Below, piece by piece: positions 24,615 through 34,006 of a stretch of 64,000 bases of DNA; positions within the stretch are counted from its first letter, which is position 1, and each line of letters begins with the position of its first letter. Source of the stretch: Corynebacterium phocae (lineage in GTDB: Bacteria > Actinomycetota > Actinomycetes > Mycobacteriales > Mycobacteriaceae); assembly GCF_008693075.1 (NCBI RefSeq), contig NZ_VXKJ01000053.1:146400-210399 (forward strand), written 5' to 3'. The translations under genes and the position numbers were made by a program. The notes under the pieces were generated by a model. That model was not told where the DNA came from. It did not search any database and was given only the letters and a program-made list of their open reading frames with translations.

Positions 24615-25184
24615 ATGAAAAACGTAGCGGTTTATTGTGGTTCATCCAGTGGCAACCGGGCCCATTTTGCCGTGGCCGCCCGAAAGCTCGGGGCAGAGCT
24701 GGCGCGCCGGGATATTGGGCTGGTCTATGGCGGCGGCCGCGTGGGGCTGATGGGGGAGATAGCGGACGCCGTGCTAGCAGGCGGAGGCCAGGTGACTGGG
24801 GTCATCCCCCGGCAGTTGGCGGACCTGGAGGTGGCACACCAGGGGCTCACGCGGCTGGAGTGCGTGGAGACCATGGCGCAGCGCAAAACCCGGATGGAGG
24901 AGTTGGCGGACGGTTTCATTGCTATGCCGGGCGGAGTGGGGACTTTGGAGGAGCTGGCGGAGGTCCTCACTATGCAGCAGCTTGGTACCACGGACGGGCC
25001 GGTGGCCTTTCTGGATGTGGCGGGTTATTGGCAGCCTTTCCGCACCATGTTCGCAGCCTTTGCCAAGCAGGGTTTTATGCAGCAGCGTTATGTTGATAAC
25101 CTAATATTTTCGGATAACCCCGCTGACCTGCTGGATCTTTGTCAGGAATTTCGCCCCTTGGGGCCTAAATGGCAAAGGGGCTAG
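24615..25184 (+). CDS. LOG-family nucleotide phosphoribohydrolase
   Basis: A 189-residue LOG protein, which cuts cytokinin-type or other nucleoside 5'-monophosphates to base and ribose 5-phosphate. The signature PGGVGTLEEL (about residue 100) and the upstream YGGGRVGLMG and the Arg in RKTRM are all present. An earlier in-frame ATG at 24603 exists; the later ATG is chosen since it lies 7 bases after TATGCT and gives the usual MKNVAVYCGSS start. Confidence 0.85.
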   Translation: MKNVAVYCGSSSGNRAHFAVAARKLGAELARRDIGLVYGGGRVGLMGEIADAVLAGGGQVTGVIPRQLADLEVAHQGLTRLECVETMAQRKTRMEELADGFIAMPGGVGTLEELAEVLTMQQLGTTDGPVAFLDVAGYWQPFRTMFAAFAKQGFMQQRYVDNLIFSDNPADLLDLCQEFRPLGPKWQRG

Positions 25185-25194
25185 ACTTTGGATT

Positions 25195-26838
25195 ATGACT
25201 CCCGAAACCCAGCGTCAACCCTCTCTATTGGATGCTTCCTGCGATAGTTTTGTTTATGACTTAGCCGCACTTTCCCCCACCGAGGCCACGGCCATGGGAA
25301 TAGAAGGCTTTGATGGAGAACTCCAAGACTTCTCCCCGGAATACTATCAATCCGTGGCTGACCGTACCCGTGAGATGGTGGCGGATATTGACGCCTTGGA
25401 TGACTGCACTTATGAAGCTGATGATGAAGATGACTTCGATGAGGTTGATGAAGTCACCGCCGCCGCCCTGCGAGACCGCTTGGTGTTGCAACTGGAACTT
25501 CACCACCACCGTGAGGACCTGCGGTGCCTGAACAACATTGCCTCCCCTGTCCAGGAAATCCGGGACACCCTGTTGCTCATGCCAAGCGACACGCCGGAAC
25601 AAAAAGAAGCCATCCGTTCGCGGATTTCCAAGATCCCCCGCGCGCTGGAGGGGTACAAGGAATCTCTCAAGGAAGCTGCCAGCACCGGCCGGGTGGCCGC
25701 AATCCGGCAGATTAATGAGGTTATTGGCCAGTGCAACGCCCTGGCTGATGGGGACCTGCTGGACAACCTGGGCACGTCGGGGGAGGTAGAAGCCGCTAAG
25801 CGCGCTTTTGAAGAGTTTTCTTCCTGGCTGTCCGCGGAACTCCAACCCCAAGCCCCTAGCGAAGACGCGTTTGGCCGCGAGCGCTATGAGCGTTTCTCCC
25901 GGCTGTTCGTGGGCTTCCCCGTAGATCTTGATGAAGCCTATGAATGGGGATTGGACCGCGTCGCGGAAATTACTGCGGAGCAGGAAAAGATTGCCCGGCA
26001 GCTCTACGGTGAGGGTACCTCTCCGCGTACCGCCATGCGTCAGCTGGATAATGAGGAGCGCTATACTCTCCACGGTCAGGACGCCTTGGTGGAGTGGATG
26101 CAATCCACCGCTGACCGCGTTATTAAGGACTTGGACGGCAAGTATTTTGACATCGATGAAGCCGTGCGCCCCATTGAGTGCAAGATTGATCCAGCTGGTA
26201 CCGGCGGGATTTTTTACACCGGCCCGTCTGATGATTTCACCCGTCCGGGCCGCATGTGGTGGTCGGTGCCAGAAGGCCAAGACACTTTCCACACTTGGCA
26301 GGAGTTGACCACCGTCCACCACGAGGGCGCGCCGGGCCACCACCTGCAAATAGGTGCAGCTATGACCCAACCGGACTTAAATCTATGGCGTCGCGTTGCG
26401 TGCTGGAACTCTGGTCACGGTGAGGGCTGGGCGCTTTATGCTGAGGCCCTCATGGCGGAGCTGGGGTACATGGATGATCCCGGTTTTCGCATGGGGTTGC
26501 TGGACGCGCAGCGTTTCCGGGCAGCTCGGGTGGTAGTTGATATCGGGCTGCACCTGGGCAAGATGATGCCGGATAATTCCGGCAAGTGGGACAAGGCGCA
26601 CATGCGCACCTTCATGCGGGAAAACACCGCCATGGATGACGCCAACCTGGCCTTCGAGGTCAACCGCTACCTTGGCTGGGCCGGCCAGGCACCGTCCTAC
26701 GCGCTGGGCCAGCGCCTGTGGCAGCAAACTCGTGAGGAAGCTGTGGCGCAGGGCATGTCCGTCCGGGACTTCCACTCAAAGGCCCTGGCCTTGGGTTCTA
26801 TCCCCATGGCCATCTTGCGTGAGACGCTGTTGGATTAA
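25195..26838 (+). CDS. DUF885-family protein, putative metallo-carboxypeptidase
   Basis: A 547-residue cytoplasmic protein of the DUF885 family. The key motif HHEGAPGHHLQ (zinc-binding HExxxxHH type) lies at about residues 378-388, with ARVVVDIGLH and FEVNRYLGWAGQAPSYALGQ later, all typical of the family. Some members release C-terminal residues. The ATG follows TAGACT by 7 bases (leaderless). It starts 10 bp after LOG but has its own promoter. Confidence 0.85.
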   Translation: MTPETQRQPSLLDASCDSFVYDLAALSPTEATAMGIEGFDGELQDFSPEYYQSVADRTREMVADIDALDDCTYEADDEDDFDEVDEVTAAALRDRLVLQLELHHHREDLRCLNNIASPVQEIRDTLLLMPSDTPEQKEAIRSRISKIPRALEGYKESLKEAASTGRVAAIRQINEVIGQCNALADGDLLDNLGTSGEVEAAKRAFEEFSSWLSAELQPQAPSEDAFGRERYERFSRLFVGFPVDLDEAYEWGLDRVAEITAEQEKIARQLYGEGTSPRTAMRQLDNEERYTLHGQDALVEWMQSTADRVIKDLDGKYFDIDEAVRPIECKIDPAGTGGIFYTGPSDDFTRPGRMWWSVPEGQDTFHTWQELTTVHHEGAPGHHLQIGAAMTQPDLNLWRRVACWNSGHGEGWALYAEALMAELGYMDDPGFRMGLLDAQRFRAARVVVDIGLHLGKMMPDNSGKWDKAHMRTFMRENTAMDDANLAFEVNRYLGWAGQAPSYALGQRLWQQTREEAVAQGMSVRDFHSKALALGSIPMAILRETLLD

Positions 26839-26884
26839 GGACCCAATCCGCACCACGGCGGGTGCCCGTGGGAACGTGCAGGAC

Positions 26885-27922
26885 TTAGCTACCCTTACCC
26901 AGCTTTCGCGCCAGGCGCAGCAGCTGCGGGAGGTAGCCCGCAATCATCAGGATGAAGATGAGCCGCACCAGCTGCACGGTGACTACCTCCGCTCCTCCGC
27001 CGGCCTCGGAACTCAGCGCCAGGACGGTCTCCAGCGCGCCGGGAGAGGTGGCTAGGTAAGCCTCCAGGTAGGTGATGTCTACCCAATGCATGAGTAGCCA
27101 GGCAGATATGGCACTCACGCCAATCACCGCGCCGATAAACGCCAGGGTGGCTGGTAGTTGGGCGGAAAAGGCGCGCAGTGCGGCCACGTTGAGCGCGCCA
27201 CCACAGGCCCAGCCGATAGCCAAGAAGGCCACTACTCGGAAGGCCTCCGGTGGCGCTGCCGTGTAGCCTGGCGGCAGCAGCGGCTCGGCTAGCAGGGTGA
27301 GCAGCAGGGGGCCCATAACCGCTGCTGCCGGCAACCGAAGGACAACGCCCAGCGGCCGGCCCGCCGCCGCGATGACTAGCGCCAGCCACCACAGACTCAC
27401 GGCGTTCCCGCTGGTGCTGGCTCCAAGGTCGTGGACTCCCATCAGGCCCGCGACTAGTGGCAGGGACAAAGAGACCGCTAGTAGTCTCAGGTACTGGGTC
27501 ATAATGACAAAGCTTTGGTCCGCCCCCACTTCTGCGGCTAGCGCTGGCATGAGAGAGGCGCCTCCGGGAAGCATGGACATGATGCCAGTTTCCCAGCTGA
27601 CCTGCGTTGGCTTCGCGCGGTGCAGGGCTATGCCGCCGGCTAGACCCACACCCACGGATATCCCGGCCATGACGGCGGCGGCCGGCAGGAGCCCCAGGAG
27701 TGTTTGCCATGGGGTCAGTGTCAGCGGCATGGCAGCCAACATGCCGACGAAACCGATGGATGCAGTGTAGAAGTAGCGGTTAAGGCTCAGCTGCCGGCCT
27801 GTTGTCAGGGCGGCCATGCCAGCTCCGGCGATGCCCCCTAAAATCCATGCCGCCGGCACCCCTAGGCACTCCAGCACCGCGCCGAGGGCCCCGGAGATGG
27901 GGACGATTGCAACCCACAACAT
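26885..27922 (-). CDS. AbrB-family membrane protein
   Basis: A 345-residue integral membrane protein with about ten hydrophobic segments and an internal duplication, matching the AbrB / putative ammonia monooxygenase family. Despite the name it has no known enzyme activity; a regulator or transporter role has been proposed. Segments such as MSMLPGGASLMPALAAE and LAIGWACGGALNVAALRAF fit. The open frame extends 102 codons further upstream, but that part lies antisense to the DUF6891 gene and is hydrophilic. The ATG used follows TAGACT by 8 bases. Confidence 0.75.
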   Translation of the reverse strand: MLWVAIVPISGALGAVLECLGVPAAWILGGIAGAGMAALTTGRQLSLNRYFYTASIGFVGMLAAMPLTLTPWQTLLGLLPAAAVMAGISVGVGLAGGIALHRAKPTQVSWETGIMSMLPGGASLMPALAAEVGADQSFVIMTQYLRLLAVSLSLPLVAGLMGVHDLGASTSGNAVSLWWLALVIAAAGRPLGVVLRLPAAAVMGPLLLTLLAEPLLPPGYTAAPPEAFRVVAFLAIGWACGGALNVAALRAFSAQLPATLAFIGAVIGVSAISAWLLMHWVDITYLEAYLATSPGALETVLALSSEAGGGAEVVTVQLVRLIFILMIAGYLPQLLRLARKLGKGS

Positions 27923-28000
27923 AGTTGCACAGTCTAATGCGGACGACGCTAGATCCGCAGCCGCCGGTGGGTGTCCCGACTGTTTGGTAGTTTTGCGTTT

Positions 28001-28663
28001 ATGGAAAATATTAATGCTATGCCACCGGTGCCAGCCACCCTGCCCACCGACAACGAACTGGTCGAGGAAATCAAAGACTACATCTGGAAGTCGTTGATTA
28101 TCCGCGGGGTCTCGGACGTAGCGGAAATCCGGGAGTGTACAGAGGAGCTTTTTGAAGAAGAATTGGAGGGCGTAAACCCAATCCACGTGGAGGACCTGGC
28201 TGGGCAGATGGTGGATATCCGCCGGCACCAGCTTACGGAATTGGGCGGCTATTCCTCCCGCCTTAGTGCCGCCTTCCAGGAGTTGAAGGACCGCGGCGTG
28301 TTGGCTTTAGGGGATTTTTCCTGCTGCGGGACCTGCGGCTCCGGGGAGGCCCATGATTTGATGCTTGAGCGGGGCATGGACGGCTACGTTTATTTCCACG
28401 AACAGGATACGGATGACCTCATCGATAGCGGGGAGACTTACTTGGGTTATGGACTAAACCTCCCCAAGCGCTACACGGAAGAAGAATGGGAGGCCCTTTC
28501 GGAGGATGCCGCCACCAGGATCTACACCGAGTTGTGCCGTTCCATGGCAGAGGACACCCTCACACCGGTCTTCGAACGCCACGGCATTGACTTTCACTGG
28601 GACGGGGACCTGTCAGTCCGGATGCACATTTCCAACGCGGACTTTTTCCGGCCGTTGTCATAA
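28001..28663 (+). CDS. DUF6891-like protein
   Basis: A 220-residue cytoplasmic acidic protein with CCGTCGSGEAHD in the middle (about residue 110), matching the CC-x-TCG motif I associate with DUF6891. The late part reads DFHWDGDLSVRMHI, also as expected. Function unknown. The ATG lies 7 bases after TAGTTT without Shine-Dalgarno; upstream in-frame starts are rejected. Divergent from the AbrB-type gene (78 bp apart). Confidence 0.7.
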   Translation: MENINAMPPVPATLPTDNELVEEIKDYIWKSLIIRGVSDVAEIRECTEELFEEELEGVNPIHVEDLAGQMVDIRRHQLTELGGYSSRLSAAFQELKDRGVLALGDFSCCGTCGSGEAHDLMLERGMDGYVYFHEQDTDDLIDSGETYLGYGLNLPKRYTEEEWEALSEDAATRIYTELCRSMAEDTLTPVFERHGIDFHWDGDLSVRMHISNADFFRPLS

Positions 28664-28666
28664 AAA

Positions 28667-28702
28667 GCGCCCGCTCTCCGTGTGCAGAGCGCGGGCGGGA
28701 AA
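28667..28702. terminator. bidirectional terminator
   Basis: GCCCGCTCT and AGAGCGCGGGC form a stem between two convergent genes. It has A-rich sequence before it and GAAAAT after it, so it can act on both strands. Confidence 0.6.
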
Positions 28703-28723
28703 ATCCGGAAGGCGGTGTCTAGG

Positions 28724-29992
28724 TTAGAACAGGCCGTCTAACTCGGAACCAAAGTCATCCAGGGTGAAGGAGCGGGAGTCAACGTGTTGGTCGTTGAAAC
28801 CCGAGTTATCCCCATCGAGGCGGGAAATCTGGGTGACCTCAATGTAGTTCTTCAACCGTCCTTCCCCAGTCAGACCGTCGCCAAAGTCCAGGTTGGCTAC
28901 GTGCTGGGACCTTCCGGCGTTGATTGGGTTAGCCAGGGTGACTTCGAAGGAGCGGGTGGAAGTGGCGGCATCGAAGCCTAGGTCGCGGATGTGCGCGCCG
29001 TTGGAAGAGCGCGGGGTGATGAGGCGGTCAACTCCCTGTGGCCCCTCGGCGGTCTTGACATCCACACGGAACTGAACTGCCGGGAAGTCGCCGTAGTAGC
29101 GCTCCGTGCCCACGTTTTCGAGGTGTAAAGCCACGGTGCCGGCAAATCCGGGGGCTTTCATTCCGGAGGTGGTTAGGTATGGGCGCAGGTCCAGGTCGGT
29201 GGTGGCGTTCTCTGGAACCGCAACGGTGGTCTCATTTTCTGCTACCACCTCAGCATCCTTCTTCGGATCCTTGTCAACTTCGTGCGTGTTCTGAGCGTCT
29301 TCGTTGGGTGCCCAGGAGTCGGAGAGCTTGTCGTAGAGTTTTACGCGAACCTCGTTCTTGATTGGTTGCAGTGCAGACCAGGCGGTTGGCGAAGACCAGG
29401 TGCCGTCAAGTTTGCAGAACTGCTGGGTCCCGGTCATGTTGAGCACACGGAACCCGTAAGTGGCTTCACCGGTGTGGTTGGCTGGTACAGGGTAGGGGCC
29501 AATGTTTTGTCCAGCGTTCCAAGTCAGAGAATAGGACGCGGAGGCACCCATGGCGGTGGCTAGGGAGTAGGAGATACCGGCGGAACCACCTTTTTGGGCA
29601 TAACCGGCGTTGAGGCCCACAGTTTCTGTACGGCTGCCGTTTACTGTCACGGAAATACTTTGTGATTTAGAAAGGCTCTGCTGTAAAAGAATTTCCTTGT
29701 TGGTCTGGTTGGTGGTGGAGATGGTGCCCACCGGCATGAAGAGGTCGGAGACCTTGTAAACCACCGTGCGCTTGTCTTCCCAGGGATTACAGATCGGGCG
29801 GGGGTTTAGTACGTTGGCTTTTAGGTGATCGGAGCCGTGGTAGGTATGAACCACCGGAAGGTCAACATTGGTGGCGGGGGTCTCTGGATAGGATTCGGTG
29901 AACGTGCTGGCGCCGGCGGCTGGAGCTGCTAGGGCTGCGCCTGCAACTACAACGCTAGCCATGACGCTGGCAACGCGGAAACGGAAGGACAT
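28724..29992 (-). CDS. secreted protein, possible aerolysin-like pore former
   Basis: A 422-residue secreted protein. Signal peptide to about residue 30 (AAPAAGAST); ATG has AAGGAG about 9 bases upstream. Residues about 100-190 show long Ser/Thr/Gly-alternating strands (SKSQSISVTVNGS, KGGSAGISYSLATAMGASAS). They are followed by GPYPVPANHTGEATYGFRV. This mirrors the amphipathic insertion loop and the proline-marked strand of aerolysin/ETX-type beta pore-forming toxins. Two Cys may form a disulfide. The C-terminal half (about 270-420) looks like Ig-type beta domains. The pore-former idea is inference; a structural role at the surface is the alternative. Confidence 0.55.
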   Translation of the reverse strand: MSFRFRVASVMASVVVAGAALAAPAAGASTFTESYPETPATNVDLPVVHTYHGSDHLKANVLNPRPICNPWEDKRTVVYKVSDLFMPVGTISTTNQTNKEILLQQSLSKSQSISVTVNGSRTETVGLNAGYAQKGGSAGISYSLATAMGASASYSLTWNAGQNIGPYPVPANHTGEATYGFRVLNMTGTQQFCKLDGTWSSPTAWSALQPIKNEVRVKLYDKLSDSWAPNEDAQNTHEVDKDPKKDAEVVAENETTVAVPENATTDLDLRPYLTTSGMKAPGFAGTVALHLENVGTERYYGDFPAVQFRVDVKTAEGPQGVDRLITPRSSNGAHIRDLGFDAATSTRSFEVTLANPINAGRSQHVANLDFGDGLTGEGRLKNYIEVTQISRLDGDNSGFNDQHVDSRSFTLDDFGSELDGLF

Positions 29993-30082
29993 TGGGGAGG
30001 TCTCCTTAGATGACGGGAGGCGGACAGTAGAAACTTGACAGCAACTTGAACTTGACTGTGAGTGACCAGGACTTCCTGGCAC

Positions 30083-30504
30083 TTAATGGCTAGGCTATGC
30101 TTAGATTCGGGGTCAAACAATAGTGGTAGTAAATACTTTCACCCACCTAGGGTTCAGGGGAATATGCCTATGCGCTGGGTAAATGGTTGAAAATTTCGAG
30201 AGCTGTTAGGCCGTGTGGGGCCTGGGAGGGGGCTGGGGATATATTGATAAGCGCTGGGTTCCAATTTTTGAAATACCCCCTTTTGTGGGGGGTTAAACGT
30301 GTTTGGAAAGCTGTCAGCAACCTTATGTATGGCAGCTTTCCGGTAAACCTTTCGGAAATTTCCCCTTAACCCCCCGCAGAAGGTCGTCGCGACTGGGCAA
30401 TGTTTGATAGCGTTTAGGTTCAATAGAGCTTAAATAAGCAAATTTTTAGTAGTATGTTCGTCGAAAGTCCTCACAGCCTTTCCTATCCTGGGAGTTATAA
30501 AAAC
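30083..30504. other. AT-rich intergenic region with hairpins
   Basis: About 420 bases with no supported gene between two secreted-protein loci. It holds the promoter of the minus-strand gene, a hairpin ACCCCC-TTTTGT-GGGGGGT near 30275-30295, and a second GGAAAGCTG with CAGCTTTCC (about 30303-30342). The hairpins could belong to a leader or small RNA upstream of the plus-strand paralog cluster. Confidence 0.35.
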
Positions 30505-32079
30505 ATGTTTCGGAACTCAACACGCCTGAATATCTCAAAGGCCGCCTGGTGTACTGCCCTGGCGGTGGGAGCAGGAACGGCCGTAAATCCAGTCACTTCG
30601 GCCGCTGAGGTGGTAACCAGTGATGTAGGACTGCCACTGGCATGCAACGTCCAGCTGAACAACAGCCTTGCAGGTGGCTACAGCGGGGTCTACAACTCGC
30701 AGGAAGAAGACTACCGGCAATTCCGGGTTGACCTAAAGGTTCAGGCCCCGGAGACCGTCGAATTTGGGCAGACCTTTGAGTATGCCATTTTGCCTACTAA
30801 TTTCTCCCTACCGGCCAAAATTTCCAGCGCCTCGATCTCAAAAGCTGATCAAATCAACTTGTGGGTCGATCTTCCCGAAAACGCACAGGTACTCAAAGTT
30901 GAAGCAGAAGAGGATCCTGCGTCTATTTTTGAGGTGAAAGAGGAAAACGGTCGGATACACCTCACTGGTGCACCGTCCACTTCCCCCGCGGACGTGACCA
31001 GGTGGGACGTCAAAAACAAGAACCAGTGGAAAAGCGGTGGTTTGGCTGCCAAGAACTCCGGTGGGGAGCTAGTTCTCAAGACACCCAAAATCACTATTTC
31101 TTTAAAATCGAAGGGCCTGGTAGGGGAGACCATCCAGCCGAAGATCCGGCGTATTGACCCCAAGACCTTTTCCAACCTTTCCTTTGTTCAGGTATATGCG
31201 GAAGCAGATGCTCCCATCGTGGGCACCATTCCCGCTTTCATCCGTTGCGGTCTCTCCCAGGATGATGAATCGCGGAAGGCGGAGGGAAAGGAAGTGCTTG
31301 AAGCTGACACTTTCCCCGCTGTAAAAGTTGTTGCCAAGCAGCAAGTTCCAACTCCCGGTCAACAGACTGTGGCCACCTCTGTGCAGATCAACCTGCTGGA
31401 AGCAGATGGCACTGCTTTTGCCGCTGGTTCCATGGTTGAGCTCCTCATCAATGGACAAAAGCGCAGCCTAACTGTGGAAGACAGCGGCGTGGCTCGTTTC
31501 TCCGTAGATCTAGAAAACGGGCAGGAAACGAATGTCAACGTTGGTTTCGCAGATAACCTTGACAACAGCGTTGACGTAAGCGTCACCGGGGGCAAGGAGG
31601 GCGCCAGTGCTACCTTGCAGCGCAAACCACTCTATCCCGCAGTTGCCAGGGTGCAACTGACTGATGCCAATGGCAAACCCCTGGAGGCTGGGAAAGATGT
31701 CCAGCTCCTGGTCGGTGGGGAACAGGCTGCCTACACGGTTGGCGCGGACGGTTACGTGGATATCTCCGTAAGCCTCCGTGATTCTGAAACCAAGCTGGTT
31801 AAAGTAGCATTTGCTGATCAACCCAGTTCCTTTATCTCCGTGGAACTTAAAGGCGGGAAAGACGTAGCCCCCGTGCTCCATGATTCCCCACTGGCCCGCA
31901 CCCAAAATATCCCGGATCCCACCGGTTCTTCCGGCCCCTTGAATATGGATAACCCGATTGTGTGGGGTTCCATTTTGGCGACCGCTCTGGGCCTACCTGT
32001 CATTGGGATGTTGATAAAAATAGCCATTGACTATTTCAAGATTCCTCTGCCCTACATTGAAATCCGCCATCCTGAGTAA
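30505..32079 (+). CDS. surface protein, paralog 1 of 3
   Basis: A 524-residue exported protein, first of three consecutive paralogs. Signal peptide to about residue 30. N-terminal shared domain (about 35-250) begins with LACNVQL and includes GVYNSQEED, APETVEFGQTF, INLWVDLPENAQV, PADVTRWD, GGLAAKN, GETIQPKIR and a second Cys (FIRCGLS). Two Ig-like repeats (about 285-460) have the pattern SVQINLLEADG ... ELLINGQ ... VAFAD. A C-terminal helix follows DNPIVWGSIL. No LPxTG. GGGAG lies 10 bases before the ATG. Function unknown; adhesion or ligand binding is likely. Confidence 0.7.
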   Translation: MFRNSTRLNISKAAWCTALAVGAGTAVNPVTSAAEVVTSDVGLPLACNVQLNNSLAGGYSGVYNSQEEDYRQFRVDLKVQAPETVEFGQTFEYAILPTNFSLPAKISSASISKADQINLWVDLPENAQVLKVEAEEDPASIFEVKEENGRIHLTGAPSTSPADVTRWDVKNKNQWKSGGLAAKNSGGELVLKTPKITISLKSKGLVGETIQPKIRRIDPKTFSNLSFVQVYAEADAPIVGTIPAFIRCGLSQDDESRKAEGKEVLEADTFPAVKVVAKQQVPTPGQQTVATSVQINLLEADGTAFAAGSMVELLINGQKRSLTVEDSGVARFSVDLENGQETNVNVGFADNLDNSVDVSVTGGKEGASATLQRKPLYPAVARVQLTDANGKPLEAGKDVQLLVGGEQAAYTVGADGYVDISVSLRDSETKLVKVAFADQPSSFISVELKGGKDVAPVLHDSPLARTQNIPDPTGSSGPLNMDNPIVWGSILATALGLPVIGMLIKIAIDYFKIPLPYIEIRHPE

Positions 32080-32182
32080 GAGCTGCTCCTCGAAGTTCTT
32101 CATATCAATAACCTAATTGTTTAATACCTGCCTCATCTAGACCGCAACGGTTTGCCAAGGCAACCTTCTCATGGGAGTAAAA

Positions 32183-33928
32183 ATGTTTTCCACCATCACA
32201 AGCCGCTCGGTAGCCAGTGCTTTGACGCTCGCTCTGGGCGCCAGCCTGACAGTTGTTCCTGCAGCTAACGCAGTTGAGGCTCCCGCCGAACTGCCCATGG
32301 CTTGCAACCTGAAGATTGTCGGAAAAGACGTAGATGAAAAGGCTGGTATCTACGACTTTGCCAATAACGCCGACACCTACGCGTACCGCAGTCAAGCATT
32401 TAAGGATGAGGCCTTCAAGCTCTCCATCCCCGTGTCAGCGCCCGAAGGAGTGAAGTCAGGCGAGAAGTTCGACTACGTTCTAAAATCCACTTCTTTGAAA
32501 TTCCCGGCTAGGCTCAGTTCGCCGATCAGATTAAAAAACACCAGCCAGATTAACTTGTGGATTGATCTCCCCGAAACAGCTTCGGTTCAAGAGGTCATCA
32601 CGGGTAATGCTAACCCTGCTGTAAAAGTTGAATTGACCAGCGACTACCGCCGGTTGCATATTACGGCGGCGCAGGACGCGGCCGACGTGACAACCTGGGG
32701 AGATTCTAACGATGATGGAGAATGGGTGGCGGGCGGCTTGGCTGCCTCACCGAAAGATAATAATTTCCACGAAGTCGTGCTGCCGGAAATCACCTTGAAG
32801 ATGACTGCTACCGGCGGAGCAGGTGAGAAGATTCAACCAACGGTACGTGATACGAACCCAGAAGATTTTTCTCCAGAGTCCTTCTTCCAGCTGTATTCAG
32901 ATGTCGTGTGGCCCGGCTTCTTTTCAAACTCCGAGGGTCCCTCGTTAGCCCGCTGTAGTCTGTCAACGGCCTCTGTAGCGCAGACCAAGCCATTTCTTTC
33001 CATCCCGATTACTGAAGGTGTTGCTGTATCCCGCCATACAATTTCTACCAAGGTTAGGGTCACGGACCATGCGGGCAACCCTCTGGAAGCGGGAACTCCG
33101 ATCACCCTCAACGTCAACGGGAAAGAACAACCTTTTGAGGTCGGTGCAGATGGGTACATCAGCTTTTCTGCTGAGTTGATTCCTGAAGAAACCCGTGAAT
33201 ACACGGTGTTCTTCCCCGATAATGACCAGCACGCGGTGACTTTCACTCTGCAAGGTGGCACTGCTAACAGTGAGAGCATCCACAGTGAATTGTTGAAAAA
33301 GAAAGAACCTCAGCGCTACGAAGTCCCGGTGAAGGTCCGCGTAGCCAGCCCTGCTGGTGAAGCGCTTCCCGTAGGCAGTGAGCTCTCTATTGACGTGGAC
33401 GGAAAGGTCTCCAAGTTCGCTGTGATTGAAGGCAGCTTCATCACCTTTCCGGTTCAGGTCATTGAAGGACAAGCTAAAGAACTAAAGGTTGCCTTTGCTG
33501 ACAGCCCGGAATCAGCCATTACCGTTACCGTGGCAGGTAAGGAACATATTAAGCCGTTTATTGCTGACGATGCACTGGTTCAAGCACCAGTTTCCTCTCC
33601 GTCTCCGTCTGCGGCCCCCGAGCCTCCCCAGACTTCCACGCCTGCACCTAGCCCCGAGCCCACCGTAACTCCCTCTCCTTCGCCAGAACCTCCTGCTGAG
33701 GTCCCGGATCCCACTCCCAAGCCAACACCACCAGGTACCTCATCGGGTAGCCAATCACAGGTAGACATGGCAGACCCCAAGGTATGGGCCTCAATCCTGG
33801 GCGTTTCCATCACCGTGCCACTGCTCTTAGCTCTTATCAAGTGGGACCTGGATATCTTGGGAATCAAGTTGCCGGAGATTATCTTGCACCTTCCTCTGCC
33901 GGGTCCGTTGAAATTGCAAATCTTCTAA
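32183..33928 (+). CDS. surface protein, paralog 2 of 3
   Basis: A 581-residue paralog of the preceding protein with the same order: signal peptide, LACN-type shared domain (MACNLKI, INLWIDLPETASV, ADVTTWGD, GGLAASP, GEKIQPTVR), and two Ig-like repeats (TPITLNVNGKEQPFEVGADG). It adds a Pro/Ser-rich stalk (PSPSPEPP, about 455-520) and ends with DPKVWASIL, the C-terminal helix and a LPLPGPLKLQIF tail. GGGAG lies 6 bases before the chosen ATG; an upstream ATG in frame is rejected. The gene begins 103 bp after paralog 1, probably in one operon. Confidence 0.7.
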   Translation: MFSTITSRSVASALTLALGASLTVVPAANAVEAPAELPMACNLKIVGKDVDEKAGIYDFANNADTYAYRSQAFKDEAFKLSIPVSAPEGVKSGEKFDYVLKSTSLKFPARLSSPIRLKNTSQINLWIDLPETASVQEVITGNANPAVKVELTSDYRRLHITAAQDAADVTTWGDSNDDGEWVAGGLAASPKDNNFHEVVLPEITLKMTATGGAGEKIQPTVRDTNPEDFSPESFFQLYSDVVWPGFFSNSEGPSLARCSLSTASVAQTKPFLSIPITEGVAVSRHTISTKVRVTDHAGNPLEAGTPITLNVNGKEQPFEVGADGYISFSAELIPEETREYTVFFPDNDQHAVTFTLQGGTANSESIHSELLKKKEPQRYEVPVKVRVASPAGEALPVGSELSIDVDGKVSKFAVIEGSFITFPVQVIEGQAKELKVAFADSPESAITVTVAGKEHIKPFIADDALVQAPVSSPSPSAAPEPPQTSTPAPSPEPTVTPSPSPEPPAEVPDPTPKPTPPGTSSGSQSQVDMADPKVWASILGVSITVPLLLALIKWDLDILGIKLPEIILHLPLPGPLKLQIF

Positions 33929-34006
33929 CATCCACCCCATCTGAGCCCGCCGTCAATGCCGGGCTACCCTCTCTTCATCCGCACATCAATCTGGAGTTTA
34001 TCAACC

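Noticed and set aside
26885..28228. 447-residue AbrB-type protein
   Set aside because: The first 102 codons are antisense to the DUF6891 gene, are hydrophilic and lack start signals; the inner ATG follows a -10 box at leaderless distance.
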